A stretch of DNA of 64,000 nucleotides from Streptomyces albofaciens JCM 4342 (GCF_008634025.1 NZ_PDCM01000002.1:2567001-2631000), one strand, 5' to 3'. Shown: positions 17,803 through 26,670, counted from the stretch's first letter. Numbers and translations are program-made. The notes: a model not told the origin generated them from the sequence alone.

Positions 17803-18933
17803 GTGCGCGTCCTGGTGACCACGTCCCACGGAGCGGGGCACGTCTTCCCGCCGATCGCGCTGGCGCACGCGCTGCGCGCCGCGGGGCACGACGTGCTGTT
17901 CGCCACCCCCGGCGCCTCCTGCGCCCATGTGGCGCGCGCCGGACTGCACGCCTTCGACTCCTCCCCCGACGCCGACACCGAGGAGATCTTCGGGCGGCTG
18001 CTGGCCGAGCGCGGGATGACCTTCGACCGGTTCCGTACGGACTCGCCCGAAGCCGTCACCCTGGCCGCCGAACTGTTCGCCCGGACCTCGGAGGCCACCG
18101 TCGAGCGGACCGTCGAGGTCGCCACGGCCTGGCGGCCCGACCTGGTCCTGTACACCGAACTCCAGGGAGCGGGCCCCCTCGTGGCCGCGCTGCTCGGCGT
18201 CCCGGCCGTCGAGCACACCATCAGCTGTCACCACTTCCGGCAGATCAGCAGCCGCTTCGGGCCGTGGCTGGCCCCCGCGTACCGGCGGTACGGCCTGGCC
18301 GGGCCGCCCCCGCGCGCGGCGACGATCGACACCCGCCCGCCCAGCATCGCCGCGTACGACCTGGGCGGCTGGCCCATGCGGGCGCTCCCCTACACCACGG
18401 GAGCCGTGCTGCCGCCCTGGCTGCTGGAGCGCCCGGCCCGGCCCCGGGTCGCGGTCACGCTCGGCACGCTGCGCCCGCAGCTGAGCGGCGTCGGCGAGCT
18501 GCGCGGGGTGGTGCGCGCGGCCGGCGCGGTGGACGCCGAGTTCGTCCTGGCGCTCGGTGACGCCGGCCCCGCCGCGCTGGGGCCGCTGCCCGCCAACGTA
18601 CGGGCCGAGGGCTGGCTGCCGCTGACCGCGCTGCTGGCGACCTGCACCGCGATGGTCCACCACGGCGGCAACGGCACCACGCTGGCCGGTCTCGGTGCGG
18701 GCGTACGGCACCTGGTCCTGCCGGGCGGCGCCGACGACCACGAGGTGGCCCGCATTCTGCGCGCACGGGGCGTCGCCATGGTCAGTTCTCCGGAGGCGGT
18801 GGACGCGGACCTGCTGCGCCGCCTGCTGGCGGACGACGCCATGCGGGCCGCGGCGGCCGAAGTCCGGGACGAGACGGCGGCCCTGCCGTCCCCCGCCGCG
18901 CTCGTGCCGCGGCTGGAGGGACTGGCGGGCTGA
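17803..18933 (+). CDS. GT1-family natural product glycosyltransferase
   Basis: A 376-residue GT-B enzyme. The N-terminal domain opens VLVTTSHGAGHVFPPIALAHAL, where the glycine-rich loop and histidine bind the acceptor side. The C-terminal donor domain holds MVHHGGNGTTLAGLGAG (284-300) and a DDHEVAR segment (311-317) that contacts the nucleotide sugar. The GTG start lies 3 bases after the stop of the aminotransferase and behind GGAGGAGGG, so the two are one transcript. No EryCII/DesVIII-type helper gene is present. It probably attaches the dTDP-deoxyaminosugar made by the opposite-strand operon to the isonitrile aglycone, perhaps on a phenol oxygen as in rhabduscin or byelyankacin. Confidence 0.88.
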   Translation: MRVLVTTSHGAGHVFPPIALAHALRAAGHDVLFATPGASCAHVARAGLHAFDSSPDADTEEIFGRLLAERGMTFDRFRTDSPEAVTLAAELFARTSEATVERTVEVATAWRPDLVLYTELQGAGPLVAALLGVPAVEHTISCHHFRQISSRFGPWLAPAYRRYGLAGPPPRAATIDTRPPSIAAYDLGGWPMRALPYTTGAVLPPWLLERPARPRVAVTLGTLRPQLSGVGELRGVVRAAGAVDAEFVLALGDAGPAALGPLPANVRAEGWLPLTALLATCTAMVHHGGNGTTLAGLGAGVRHLVLPGGADDHEVARILRARGVAMVSSPEAVDADLLRRLLADDAMRAAAAEVRDETAALPSPAALVPRLEGLAG

Positions 18934-18951
18934 CGGCCGCCGGCCCGGCCC

Positions 18952-20178
18952 TCACACCACGCGCACCTCCGGCACGTACCGGATCCACCGCCCGCCCGCG
19001 GCCCGGAACGCCCGCTCCCTGGCCATGATCTCTTCGGCGTGGTTCCAGGCGAACAGCAGCGCGTAGTCCGGGTAGGGCGAGGCGAAGGCCGCGGGCGGGC
19101 GGACGGGGAGGTGGGCGCCGGGAGTCAGCCTGCCCTGTTTGGCCGGGGTGCTGTCGCAGACGTAGGGGACCAGGCGGGGGCTCAGGCCGCAGTACGTGGT
19201 CACGGTGCAGCTCTTGGCCGTGGCCGCGTACCCCGCCACCGTACGGCCCGCGGCGCGCAGTGCTTCGAGCAGCGCCACCAGGTCCCCGCGCACGCGCTCC
19301 ACCCGGCCCGCGAAGGCGTCCAGGGTCCCGGGCGCCGTCAGCCCGCGGGCCTCCTCGTCCGCCAGGACCTCCGCCACCGCCGGAGCGGGCCCGCGGCGTC
19401 CGGCCCGGGTGAGGACGTAGCGGAGCTGGCCGCCGTGCACCGGCAGCCGTTCGACGCCGGTGAGCCGGAATCCGTACCGCTCGGCCAGGAGGCGCACGGA
19501 GGTCGCGGTGAAGTACCAGTGGTGCTCGTCGTAGAACTGGTCGAAGGCGGTGCGCCGGACGATCTCGCCGAGATAAGGGTCCTCGAAGACGAACGCGCCG
19601 TCCGCGGTGAGGAGCTCGTCCAGGCCCGCGAACAGGCCGGGCAGGTCGGCGATGTCGCACACGGTGTTGGCGGCGTACACGACCCGGGCGCGGCCCTCGG
19701 CGGCGGCGACTTCGCGCGCGGACGCGGCGGTCAGGAAGTCGGGGCGCACCCGCGCCGCTTCGTACCCGCAGTGCCCGGACGGCTCGAAGGCGAGCGGACG
19801 CACCCCGGCCTCCGCCAGGGTCCGGAGCACCACGCCGTCCGTACGGCCGACCTCGACGGCCAAGGCGCCCCGCGCACCGCGCAGTTCGGTGTCCAGCAGG
19901 CGCCGCCCGGCCGCCCGGAAGTGGTCGCGCATCACGGCGGAACCGGACGAGTGGTACGGGTATCCCTGGTACGCCCGGTGTTCCCGCGGGACAGCGCTCG
20001 TGAGCTGCACCAGGGCGCAGCGCCCGCAGTGCCCGGCGGCGAGGCGGTAGCGGACCGTGTCGCCCGTCCCCGCCAGGGCCTCGGCGGGCGTCGGGAAGGC
20101 CGAGGACAGCGGGTGGTCCCCGAGGTCGAGGAAGGTGCGCAGCGGCGCCGCGCAGATCCGGCACGCCGTTCCGGTCAT
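18952..20178 (-). CDS. NDP-hexose C-3 methyltransferase (TylCIII/EvaC family)
   Basis: A 408-residue SAM-dependent methyltransferase. The N-terminal zinc knuckle pairs Cys6/Cys9 with Cys51/Cys54 (CRIC ... CGRC). The SAM-binding segment LAVEVGRTDG (106-115) takes the place of the usual EIGSNDG. The C-terminal methyltransferase-14 domain holds GYAATAKSCTVTTYCGL. This architecture adds a methyl branch at C-3 of 4-keto-2,6-dideoxy sugars (vancosamine, mycarose, kijanose pathways). It is last in the five-gene minus-strand sugar operon and starts by ATGA overlap with the dehydratase gene. Its 3' end meets the glycosyltransferase convergently with only 18 bases between. Confidence 0.88.
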   Translation of the reverse strand: MTGTACRICAAPLRTFLDLGDHPLSSAFPTPAEALAGTGDTVRYRLAAGHCGRCALVQLTSAVPREHRAYQGYPYHSSGSAVMRDHFRAAGRRLLDTELRGARGALAVEVGRTDGVVLRTLAEAGVRPLAFEPSGHCGYEAARVRPDFLTAASAREVAAAEGRARVVYAANTVCDIADLPGLFAGLDELLTADGAFVFEDPYLGEIVRRTAFDQFYDEHHWYFTATSVRLLAERYGFRLTGVERLPVHGGQLRYVLTRAGRRGPAPAVAEVLADEEARGLTAPGTLDAFAGRVERVRGDLVALLEALRAAGRTVAGYAATAKSCTVTTYCGLSPRLVPYVCDSTPAKQGRLTPGAHLPVRPPAAFASPYPDYALLFAWNHAEEIMARERAFRAAGGRWIRYVPEVRVV

Positions 20179-21524
20179 CGGGAGGCCTCCGGTCCGTGCA
20201 GGCTGCGCAGGCAGGTGAGCAGGGTGCGGGCCTGGACGGTGACGTAGTGGCTGTGGCGCAGCAGCGCGCAGATCTGACGCTCCGTCACCCAGCGGAAGTC
20301 ACCCGCCGCCTCGTACGCGCCGGCCCCGTCGGCCGCCACGATCCGGTAGCGGTTGAGCGCGTGGTGGAAGCGGCCGCCCTCCTCCGACAGGAGCGCGTCG
20401 AAGAGCACCCGGTCCGGTGGCGCGTCCCGCACCTCGTCCAGGAAGCGCGGGCGGGCCGCGACCGGCAGCCCCGCGTAGTTCTCCGGGGTGCAGCACACCG
20501 TCGCGGTCAGCTCGGCCGCGTCCACGCCGCCCGGTTCGGCGGCGGCGTGCACCAGGACGTGCGGTACGCCGTCGATGCGGGTGTGCAGGAAGGCGATGAC
20601 GCCGGTGCCGCACGGGCGCAGCATGGGCTGGGTCCAGCGCCGCACCTCACGGCCGCCCGCCCGTACCTCGACCGCGACGACCTCGAAGAACCGGCCGCCG
20701 TCGTGGCGGATCGCGTGCTCGGCGCGATGCCAGCCCGGCAGTCCGCGCAGCGGTACGGGCCGGGTGCGCAGGCCGGGCCGGCTGCGGACCTCGGTGAGCC
20801 AGCACAGGATCTCCCGCCCGGTGTGGCGCGCCCGGCCCGCCGGGCCGGGCGGCGGGGGCAGGCAGGCGAGCACGCTCCGGGCGTCCATGTTCACCACGTC
20901 ACCGGCCGTGAGCAGCGCGTGGATCTGCGGCAGCGTCATCCACCGGTGCCCCGGCAGCACCGCCACGTCCTCGGTCGTGCGCACGATCATGTTGCGGTTG
21001 CGCTTGCGGTAGAACCACGCGCCCTGTTCCGACTGGCGTACGTCCGCGATCAGCGCGCGCGGCGGCGGGTTGCGGAAGTGGCGCAGGTAGGGCACGGCCA
21101 GCCCGCCGTGCGCGCGGGTGAAATTGGAGCGGGTGGCCTGCACGGTGGGGGCGAGCTGGAGGCCGCCCGCGTTGCCCGGTTCGGGTTTGGCCTGCATCAG
21201 GTAGTGCGGCACCCCGCCGAAGTCCTTGACCAGCAGCCCGAGGATGCCGGTCTCGGGCTGGTGCAGGACGGGCTGCGCCCAGTGCGGCACGGGACCGTCC
21301 GGCGCCGTCACGTCCAGACCCCCGACGCTGAAGAAACCGCCCCCGTCGTGGACGAGGTCGCCGGTGCGCGCGTCGGTGTGCCAGCCCTCCAGGGCGTCCA
21401 GCGGGATGCGCCGGGTACGGGTGTACGTGCGCTCGCCGACCTCGGCGAACCAGCGGCCGACCGCGCCGGGGACCACAGGGACGGCGGCGGGCGCGGACGC
21501 CGCCGTGGACACGGGGGCGGCCAT
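20175..21524 (-). CDS. NDP-hexose 2,3-dehydratase (TylCVI/EvaA family)
   Basis: A 449-residue protein made of two similar halves (about 25-230 and 240-440). Each half carries matching stretches such as WAQPVLHQPETGILGLLVK / WTQPMLRPCGTGVIAFLHT and GGLQLAPTVQATRSNF / AELTATVCCTPENYA, the tandem fold typical of this family. It removes the C-2 hydroxyl of dTDP-4-keto-6-deoxyglucose, giving the unstable 3,4-diketo-2,6-dideoxy sugar. The start ATG overlaps the stop of the upstream aminotransferase by one base (TGATG). The next enzyme on the chemical path, a 3-aminotransferase, is encoded just upstream. Confidence 0.9.
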   Translation of the reverse strand: MAAPVSTAASAPAAVPVVPGAVGRWFAEVGERTYTRTRRIPLDALEGWHTDARTGDLVHDGGGFFSVGGLDVTAPDGPVPHWAQPVLHQPETGILGLLVKDFGGVPHYLMQAKPEPGNAGGLQLAPTVQATRSNFTRAHGGLAVPYLRHFRNPPPRALIADVRQSEQGAWFYRKRNRNMIVRTTEDVAVLPGHRWMTLPQIHALLTAGDVVNMDARSVLACLPPPPGPAGRARHTGREILCWLTEVRSRPGLRTRPVPLRGLPGWHRAEHAIRHDGGRFFEVVAVEVRAGGREVRRWTQPMLRPCGTGVIAFLHTRIDGVPHVLVHAAAEPGGVDAAELTATVCCTPENYAGLPVAARPRFLDEVRDAPPDRVLFDALLSEEGGRFHHALNRYRIVAADGAGAYEAAGDFRWVTERQICALLRHSHYVTVQARTLLTCLRSLHGPEASR

Positions 21525-22636
21525 CACAGCCCTCCCAACACATCGAGCAGCGCACCGATCACCTTGTCCTGGAGACCCCGCGGCAGCGACGGATACATGG
21601 GCAGCGAGAAGATCTCCCCGGCCAGCGCCTCGGTGACGGGCAGCGCTCCCCTGCCGTATCCCAGGTGTGCGAAGCCGCTCATGGTGTGCACCGGCCACGG
21701 GTAGCTGATGTTGAGCGCGATGTCGTACCGCTCCTCCAGGAGACGCAGGATGCGGTCCCGTTGGGGGTGGCGGACGACGTAGAGGTAGTACACGTGGTCG
21801 TTGCCCGGGGCCGTGACGGGCAGCACCAGGCCGCTGCCCGCGAGCGCCTGCTCGTAGCGCCGGGCGACCGCGCGGCGGGCGGCGATGTAGCGGTCCAGGC
21901 GGCGCAGTTTGCGGCGCAGGATCTCGGCGTGCACCTCGTCCAGGCGGCTGTTGTGGCCCGGGGTGCGGACCACGTAGTAGCGCTCCCGCATGCCGTAGTA
22001 CCGCAGCCGCCGCAGCGCCGCGTCGACCCGGGTGTCCGGGGTGAGCACGGCGCCGCCGTCGCCGTATGTGCCGAGGACCTTGGTCGGGTAGAAGGAGAAC
22101 GCCGCGGCGTCGCCCAGGGTTCCGGCCAGGCGGCCGTGGTGCCGGGCGCCGTGGGCCTGCGCGCAGTCCTCCAGGACGGCCAGTCCGTGCGCGTCGGCGA
22201 CGGCACGGAGGGGCGCCGTCTCCACGCACTGCCCGTACAGGTGCACCGGGAGCAGGGCCCGGGTGCGGCCCGTCACGGCCGCCGCGACCTGCCGGGTGTC
22301 CATCAGGTACGTGTCGGGGTGCACGTCCACGAAGACGGGTACGGCCCCGGCCGCGTCGATGGCGAGGACGGTGGGCGCCGCGGTGTTGGAGACGGTGACG
22401 ACCTCGTCGCCGGGGCGGATGCCGAGGGCCTGGAGGGCGAGGGTGACGGCGTTGGTCCCGTTGTCGACGCCGACGCAGTGGGCGGTGCCGTGCCAGGCGG
22501 CGTACTCGGCCTCGAAGCCGCGGACGCTGTCGCCGAGCACCAGCTGCCCGGAGCGGAAGACCGTGTCGACGGCGTCGAGCAGGTCCGCCCGCTCGTCCGC
22601 GTACTCGGCCAGGTAGTCCCACACTCGTGTGGTCAT
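21524..22636 (-). CDS. DegT/DnrJ/EryC1 sugar aminotransferase, probable C-3 type (EvaB/TylB-like)
   Basis: A 370-residue PLP aminotransferase with Lys186 in [17 protein letters not shown], the cofactor aspartate in [11 protein letters not shown] (155-165) and the PVHLYGQCV segment (130-138). The pattern resembles the 3-keto-sugar aminotransferases of vancosamine, desosamine and kijanose type, acting on the product of the 2,3-dehydratase encoded next. It starts by ATGA overlap with the rmlB-like gene. The assignment of C-3 to this enzyme rests on family feel and on its place beside the dehydratase, not on an alignment. Confidence 0.87.
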   Translation of the reverse strand: MTTRVWDYLAEYADERADLLDAVDTVFRSGQLVLGDSVRGFEAEYAAWHGTAHCVGVDNGTNAVTLALQALGIRPGDEVVTVSNTAAPTVLAIDAAGAVPVFVDVHPDTYLMDTRQVAAAVTGRTRALLPVHLYGQCVETAPLRAVADAHGLAVLEDCAQAHGARHHGRLAGTLGDAAAFSFYPTKVLGTYGDGGAVLTPDTRVDAALRRLRYYGMRERYYVVRTPGHNSRLDEVHAEILRRKLRRLDRYIAARRAVARRYEQALAGSGLVLPVTAPGNDHVYYLYVVRHPQRDRILRLLEERYDIALNISYPWPVHTMSGFAHLGYGRGALPVTEALAGEIFSLPMYPSLPRGLQDKVIGALLDVLGGL

Positions 22637-23613
22637 CGGTGTGCCGTCTCCTTCCACCATTCGGGGTGGGCGCGGTACCAGGCCACGGTGTCGGCCAGGC
22701 CGCGGTCGAAGCCGGTGCGCGGCGTGTGGCCCAGCTCCGTACGGATCTTGGTCGCGTCGAGCGCGTAGCGGCGGTCGTGGCCTTTGCGGTCGGCCACCCG
22801 GCGGACACTGGACCAGTCGGCGCCGCACAGCCGCAGCAGGTGCCCGGTCAGCGCGAGGTTGGTGTGCGCGCTGCCGCCGCCGACGTGGTAGATCTCGCCC
22901 GCCCTGCCGTGGTGGAGGACCCGGTGGACGGCGCGGCAGTGGTCGTCCACGTGCAGCCACTCGCGGACGTGGCACCCGTCGCCGTACAGGGGCAGTTCGC
23001 GGCCCTCCAGGAGGCGGGTCACGAAGCGCGGGATGAGCTTCTCGGGGTGCTGGTACGGGCCGTAGTTGTTGCAGCAGCGGGTGATCGACACGTTCAGCCC
23101 GTGGGTGTGGTGGCAGGCGAGCACGAGCAGGTCGGCGCCCGCCTTGGACGCCGCGTACGGCGAACGCGGCGCCGGCGGCTGGTCCTCGGTCCACGCGCCG
23201 TGCGCGATCGAGCCGTAGACCTCGTCGGTGGAGATGTGCACCATGCGGCCGACGCCGGTGCGCAGGCAGGCGTCGAGGAGCGTCTGGGTGCCGAGGACGT
23301 TGGTCCGGACGAAACCGGGCGCGGCGTCCGGGGCGAGCGAGCGGTCGACATGCGTCTCGGCCGCGAAGTGCACCACGGCGTCGTGGCCGGGCAGCAGGGC
23401 CAGCAGCAGTGGCAGATCGCCGATGTCGCCGGGCACGAAGCGCATGCGGGGGTGGTGCGCGGGCAGGTTGGCGCGGTTGCCCGCGTAGGTGAGCAGGTCC
23501 AGGACGGTGACGTGGGTGTCCGCGTCGGACCGCTCCCCGAAGCCGCCGCCCAGGAGCGTACGGACGTAGTGCGAGCCGATGAACCCGGCGCCGCCGGTGA
23601 CCAGGAGCTTCAC
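22633..23613 (-). CDS. rmlB: dTDP-glucose 4,6-dehydratase
   Basis: A 326-residue short-chain dehydrogenase-type enzyme converting dTDP-glucose to dTDP-4-keto-6-deoxyglucose with bound NAD. Seen: [11 protein letters not shown] (5-15), catalytic Asp-Glu in [10 protein letters not shown] (126-135) and YAASK (Tyr153, Lys157), plus the [15 protein letters not shown] segment of RmlB proteins. The GTG start overlaps the stop of the rmlA gene (GTGA). It is the cluster copy; primary-metabolism rml genes are not in this window. Confidence 0.93.
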   Translation of the reverse strand: MKLLVTGGAGFIGSHYVRTLLGGGFGERSDADTHVTVLDLLTYAGNRANLPAHHPRMRFVPGDIGDLPLLLALLPGHDAVVHFAAETHVDRSLAPDAAPGFVRTNVLGTQTLLDACLRTGVGRMVHISTDEVYGSIAHGAWTEDQPPAPRSPYAASKAGADLLVLACHHTHGLNVSITRCCNNYGPYQHPEKLIPRFVTRLLEGRELPLYGDGCHVREWLHVDDHCRAVHRVLHHGRAGEIYHVGGGSAHTNLALTGHLLRLCGADWSSVRRVADRKGHDRRYALDATKIRTELGHTPRTGFDRGLADTVAWYRAHPEWWKETAHR

Positions 23614-24677
23614 GCCGCCACCTCGATCCGGCTGTCGTCGCCCACCAGCAGCCGGTTCCGCCCGTCGCCGGGACGAGCACGGCCGACGCGGGCGGCGCGG
23701 CCGATCAGCGAGCCGTGCAGGCCGCCGACCCGGTCGATCGTCACGCCGTCGAGGGTGACGGAGTCCGCGATCCCGGCCCGGCGCAGCACACAGTCGCGGC
23801 CCAGGGCGGTGTACGGGCCGAGACGGCTGTCCTCGACGACGGTGCCCGCGCCGACCAGGGCCGGTCCCTCGATCACCGATCCGGTCACCCGGGCTCCGGC
23901 CTCGATCACGACCGGCCCGGAGAGCCGGCTCGCGGCGTCGACGGTCCCCGCCGTCACCGGCCGGATGTCCTCCAGGAGCCTGCGGTTGCACGCCAGTACG
24001 TCGTCGGCGCACCCGATGTCGCGCCAGTAGCCGCCGTACTCCCCCGCCCGGACCTCGGCGCCCGCGTCGATCAGCCACTGCACGGCGTCGGTGATCTCCA
24101 GTTCGCCGCGCCGGCCCGGTGCGATGGCGGCCACCGCCCGGTGCACCTCGGCGGTGAAGAAGTAGACGCCGACCAGGGCGAGGTCGCTGCGCGGCCGGTC
24201 CGGCTTCTCCGTCACCCGCAGCACGGCGCCGTCAGCGTCCAGCTCCGCGACGCCGAAGCGGCGCGGGTCGGGCACCTTCCGGAGGGTCAGCTGAGCGGCG
24301 GGGCGCTCGGCGGCGAAGCGCGCGGCGAGCGTGCCGATCCCTTCGGGCAGCACATTGTCGCCGAGGTGGAGCAGGAAATCGTCGGTCCCCAGGAATTCCC
24401 GGCCGAGAGCCACACAATGGGCCAGGCCCAGCGGCTGTTCCTGGCGGAGAAAGGTGAGCCGTACGCCGAGGTCCGCGCCGTCGCCGAGGGCCGCCGCGAT
24501 GTGCCGGTCCCGTGCGTCGACGACGATGCCGATATCCGTGATGCCCAGCTCCCGGATGTTCTCCAGGACGTGCCGCAGCACGGGCTTGCCCGCGACGGGA
24601 ATCAATTGTTTGGGCATCGCATACGTGAAAGGGCGGAGCCGGGTACCCGTTCCGCCGGACAGCACCAGAGCCTTCAT
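23610..24677 (-). CDS. rmlA: glucose-1-phosphate thymidylyltransferase, long antibiotic-cluster form
   Basis: A 355-residue nucleotidyltransferase making dTDP-glucose from glucose 1-phosphate and dTTP. The N-terminal signature [27 protein letters not shown] and the sugar/nucleotide core GDNVLPEG ... TEKPDRP are present. The ~60-110 C-terminal residues form left-handed beta-helix hexapeptide-like repeats (residues ~250-330), as in RmlA proteins of antibiotic clusters (StrD/DesIII type), which are longer than the ~290-residue cell-wall enzymes. It is first gene of the sugar operon, 48 bases downstream of the shared regulatory element at 24723-24756. Confidence 0.93.
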   Translation of the reverse strand: MKALVLSGGTGTRLRPFTYAMPKQLIPVAGKPVLRHVLENIRELGITDIGIVVDARDRHIAAALGDGADLGVRLTFLRQEQPLGLAHCVALGREFLGTDDFLLHLGDNVLPEGIGTLAARFAAERPAAQLTLRKVPDPRRFGVAELDADGAVLRVTEKPDRPRSDLALVGVYFFTAEVHRAVAAIAPGRRGELEITDAVQWLIDAGAEVRAGEYGGYWRDIGCADDVLACNRRLLEDIRPVTAGTVDAASRLSGPVVIEAGARVTGSVIEGPALVGAGTVVEDSRLGPYTALGRDCVLRRAGIADSVTLDGVTIDRVGGLHGSLIGRAARVGRARPGDGRNRLLVGDDSRIEVAA

Positions 24678-24722
24678 GACAACGGAGTGTCGACGCGCCC
24701 GTCGTACCGGAGAAGAGCCCTT

Positions 24723-24756
24723 CGGTGGACCGAACCGGCCATGTCCCTTTCGGTCC
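24723..24756 (+). promoter_or_regulatory. shared cluster regulatory element, copy 1 (palindromic core)
   Basis: This copy contains the perfect inverted repeat GTGGACCGAA (24725-24734) and TTCGGTCCAC (24749-24758) with a 14-base spacer, and it matches the element at 16522-16555 without gaps. It lies between rmlA (starts 24677) and the end of the LuxR-type regulator gene (24844), where the sugar operon promoter must be. The dyad suggests a dimeric regulator, most simply the LuxR-type protein encoded alongside. Confidence 0.6.
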
Positions 24757-24787
24757 ACGCTCCGGCCGCCGAGGAAAGGCACGCGGA

Positions 24788-24819
24788 ATTCCGGCCGGTC
24801 GTGGCGCACCGGCCGGAAT
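24788..24819 (-). terminator. hairpin terminator between the regulator gene and rmlA
   Basis: Perfect 11-bp stem ATTCCGGCCGG / CCGGCCGGAAT with a 10-base loop, 24 bases past the stop codon of the regulator gene. It implies that rmlA and the following genes start from their own promoter between here and 24677. Confidence 0.65.
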
Positions 24820-24843
24820 GCCCCGCTCGTGCTGTCCGGCGCG

Positions 24844-25863
24844 TCAGGCGGAGGACGCCGGAAGATATCCCAGCTGGGCGGCGAGCACGCCCGCCTGGAA
24901 CCGGCTGCGCGCCTTCATGCCCGCCATCGCGTCGGTCGCGATCCGGCGGGCCGTACGGGCCGAGACGCCCAGCCGCCGGGCGACCGTGGCGTCCGTGTGG
25001 CCCTCGGCGAGCAGTTGCAACGCGGCCAGCTGCTGCCGGGTGAAGCCGTCCGCCGCCCGCCGGGACGGCGGCGGGCCCAGCCGTTCGGCCGCTGCCCACA
25101 CGGCGTCGAACAGCGTGCTCAGCGCGGTCACCACGCCGTGCACCCGTACGGTGACGGCGGTCTGCGCGGTGTCCTCCGCGGAGGTGGAGACGAGCGCGCA
25201 GCGGCGGTCCACGACGACCATACGGGTGGGCAGCACGGCGACCGTACGGACCTCCGCGCCGGCCGACGCCAGCCACTCGGCGTGGGCCACGGCCGCCGGA
25301 TCGTGCCGGGCGCTGTCCAGGCAGACGGTACGCACCCGGATTCCGCGGGCCAGCAGCCTCTCGTACAGCGGCCGCAGCGTCGGCAGTCCGGGCAGCGCGC
25401 CCGCCTGCCCGGGCGCGAACACCTGCAATTCCTCTTCGGCGGCCGCGCCGATCTCCGCCAGATGGTCGGATATCCGGTCGGCCCCGGCCAGCCGGACCAC
25501 GCCGTGCTCGGCGGCGGATTGCTGGTGCACGGCGTATTCGGAGACGAGCCGGGCGGCGGCGGCCCGGCTTTCCTCCACGCGCTGTTGCTGCGCGGCGAGT
25601 TCGGCCTGCTGCCGGGCGAGCAGGATGTCCATGCCCAGCCGCGGGCTCACCGCGTACAGCCTGCCGGAGTGCTCCGCCGAAGGGCGGGCCAGCGCCAGTT
25701 CCGCCAGGCGGACCAAGGCCAGCTCGACTTCCCGTTCGGTCATTCCCGTACGGTCCGCCAATGACGCCGGTGCGGCGTACGGCTGGGCCAGCAGCGCCCG
25801 GTAGACCATTTCCGTCTCCGGCTCGACGCCGAGTCTCCCGAGAACGTGTTCCGACGTGCGCAC
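24844..25863 (-). CDS. cluster-situated regulator, TrmB-like N-terminus with LuxR-type HTH
   Basis: A 339-residue regulator. The N-terminal winged-helix region (~10-75: GVEPETEMVYRALLAQP ... GMTEREVELALVRLAEL) resembles TrmB/helix-turn-helix sensors. A middle domain (~110-260) resembles the phospholipase-D-like effector part of such proteins. A C-terminal LuxR HTH (~275-335) has FTRQQLAALQLLAEGHTDATVARRLGVSARTARR. The GTG at 25863 is preferred because GGGGGGAAG precedes it; an in-frame GTG at 25890 would add nine residues. It probably controls the isonitrile-sugar cluster through the repeated element at 16522 and 24723. No receiver domain, so it is not a standard response regulator. Confidence 0.85.
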   Translation of the reverse strand: MRTSEHVLGRLGVEPETEMVYRALLAQPYAAPASLADRTGMTEREVELALVRLAELALARPSAEHSGRLYAVSPRLGMDILLARQQAELAAQQQRVEESRAAAARLVSEYAVHQQSAAEHGVVRLAGADRISDHLAEIGAAAEEELQVFAPGQAGALPGLPTLRPLYERLLARGIRVRTVCLDSARHDPAAVAHAEWLASAGAEVRTVAVLPTRMVVVDRRCALVSTSAEDTAQTAVTVRVHGVVTALSTLFDAVWAAAERLGPPPSRRAADGFTRQQLAALQLLAEGHTDATVARRLGVSARTARRIATDAMAGMKARSRFQAGVLAAQLGYLPASSA

Positions 25864-26025
25864 AACTCTTCCCCCCTGGAAATGCGGCACCTGATGCGGG
25901 CGTCGGGCGCCCCCTGCGCCCGGCCCGGTCGGGGAGTCCTGGCGTACGGCCTCCCGTCCCGGAACACGGATGCCGGGTCCGGGCGACTCAACGGCGCGCC
26001 CCGAAAGGCCGGTTCGTGTGCCACC

Positions 26026-26478
26026 TCACGTCCCGTCCGCGAGCGAGGCGGCCGCTTCGTGCATCGCCAGTTCGAGCACCGCCGGTTCGGTGAGCCGCCC
26101 CGTGCCGTCGGGGGTGACGAGCCAGCGGACACCCCCCGTCGCCCGGCCCGGGTACGGCACCACGATCCAGCTGCCGCTGCCCGCGCCGCGCACCCCGGTG
26201 CCCAGCCAGCGCGCGGCCGTGCCCGGCGGCACGAAGAAGCCCGTACGGGCGTCCCCGAAGTCCCCGAGCACCGGCCCCGGACGGCCCGCCACCCGCGTCA
26301 GCACGTCCAGCGTCGGGCGTCCCAGCGCGCCGGGCACGATCAGCACGTCCCAGAGCCGGCCGGCCGGGAGGAGCGCCACCCCGAGGGGGTTGCGCTCCCA
26401 CTCCCACCGGCAGGCATCGGGGTCCGCTGCCGCCGTCACCAGCCACTCCACTGCGTTCTTGGCCCCCGCGGCGTCCAT
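26026..26478 (-). CDS. conserved Streptomyces protein, primase/polymerase-N-like
   Basis: A 150-residue soluble protein beginning MDAAGAKNAVEWLVTAA. It resembles the small Streptomyces proteins annotated as bifunctional DNA primase/polymerase N-terminal-like; the segment RNPLGVALLPAGRLWDVLIVPG and the closing WLVTPDGTGRLTEPAVLELAMHEAA are characteristic. It is too short for a working primase and no helicase or integrase gene is near, so a DNA-replication role should not be assumed. The ATG at 26478 fits conserved length. It marks the return to core genes after the biosynthetic cluster. Confidence 0.7.
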   Translation of the reverse strand: MDAAGAKNAVEWLVTAAADPDACRWEWERNPLGVALLPAGRLWDVLIVPGALGRPTLDVLTRVAGRPGPVLGDFGDARTGFFVPPGTAARWLGTGVRGAGSGSWIVVPYPGRATGGVRWLVTPDGTGRLTEPAVLELAMHEAAASLADGT

Positions 26479-26670
26479 GTCCCCTCGCTTCCGCGGTCCG
26501 CTCGGACCGCTGTCCGCCCGGTGAGAGACCGCGGCGGCGGCATCCTTACACGGGTTTGCCGGGGTTTTTCGCGGTGGACGGAAGCGGTGGGGGGCGTGGA
26601 GTGGTGCGTACGGGAGCTTTGGGCGGTGGGCGCGCCCGAGGAGCACGGGCGCGCGCCGTACGGCCCGTCG

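Noticed and set aside
25998..26013. Third copy of the cluster regulatory element upstream of the regulator gene
   Set aside because: Only a short stretch matches and it needs a 7-base gap; mentioned as weak support but not annotated.
26026..26478. Reading the small primase/polymerase-like protein as the edge of a mobile element
   Set aside because: Too short for a primase and no integrase, att repeat, tRNA or plasmid gene is nearby; it resembles a conserved Streptomyces protein.
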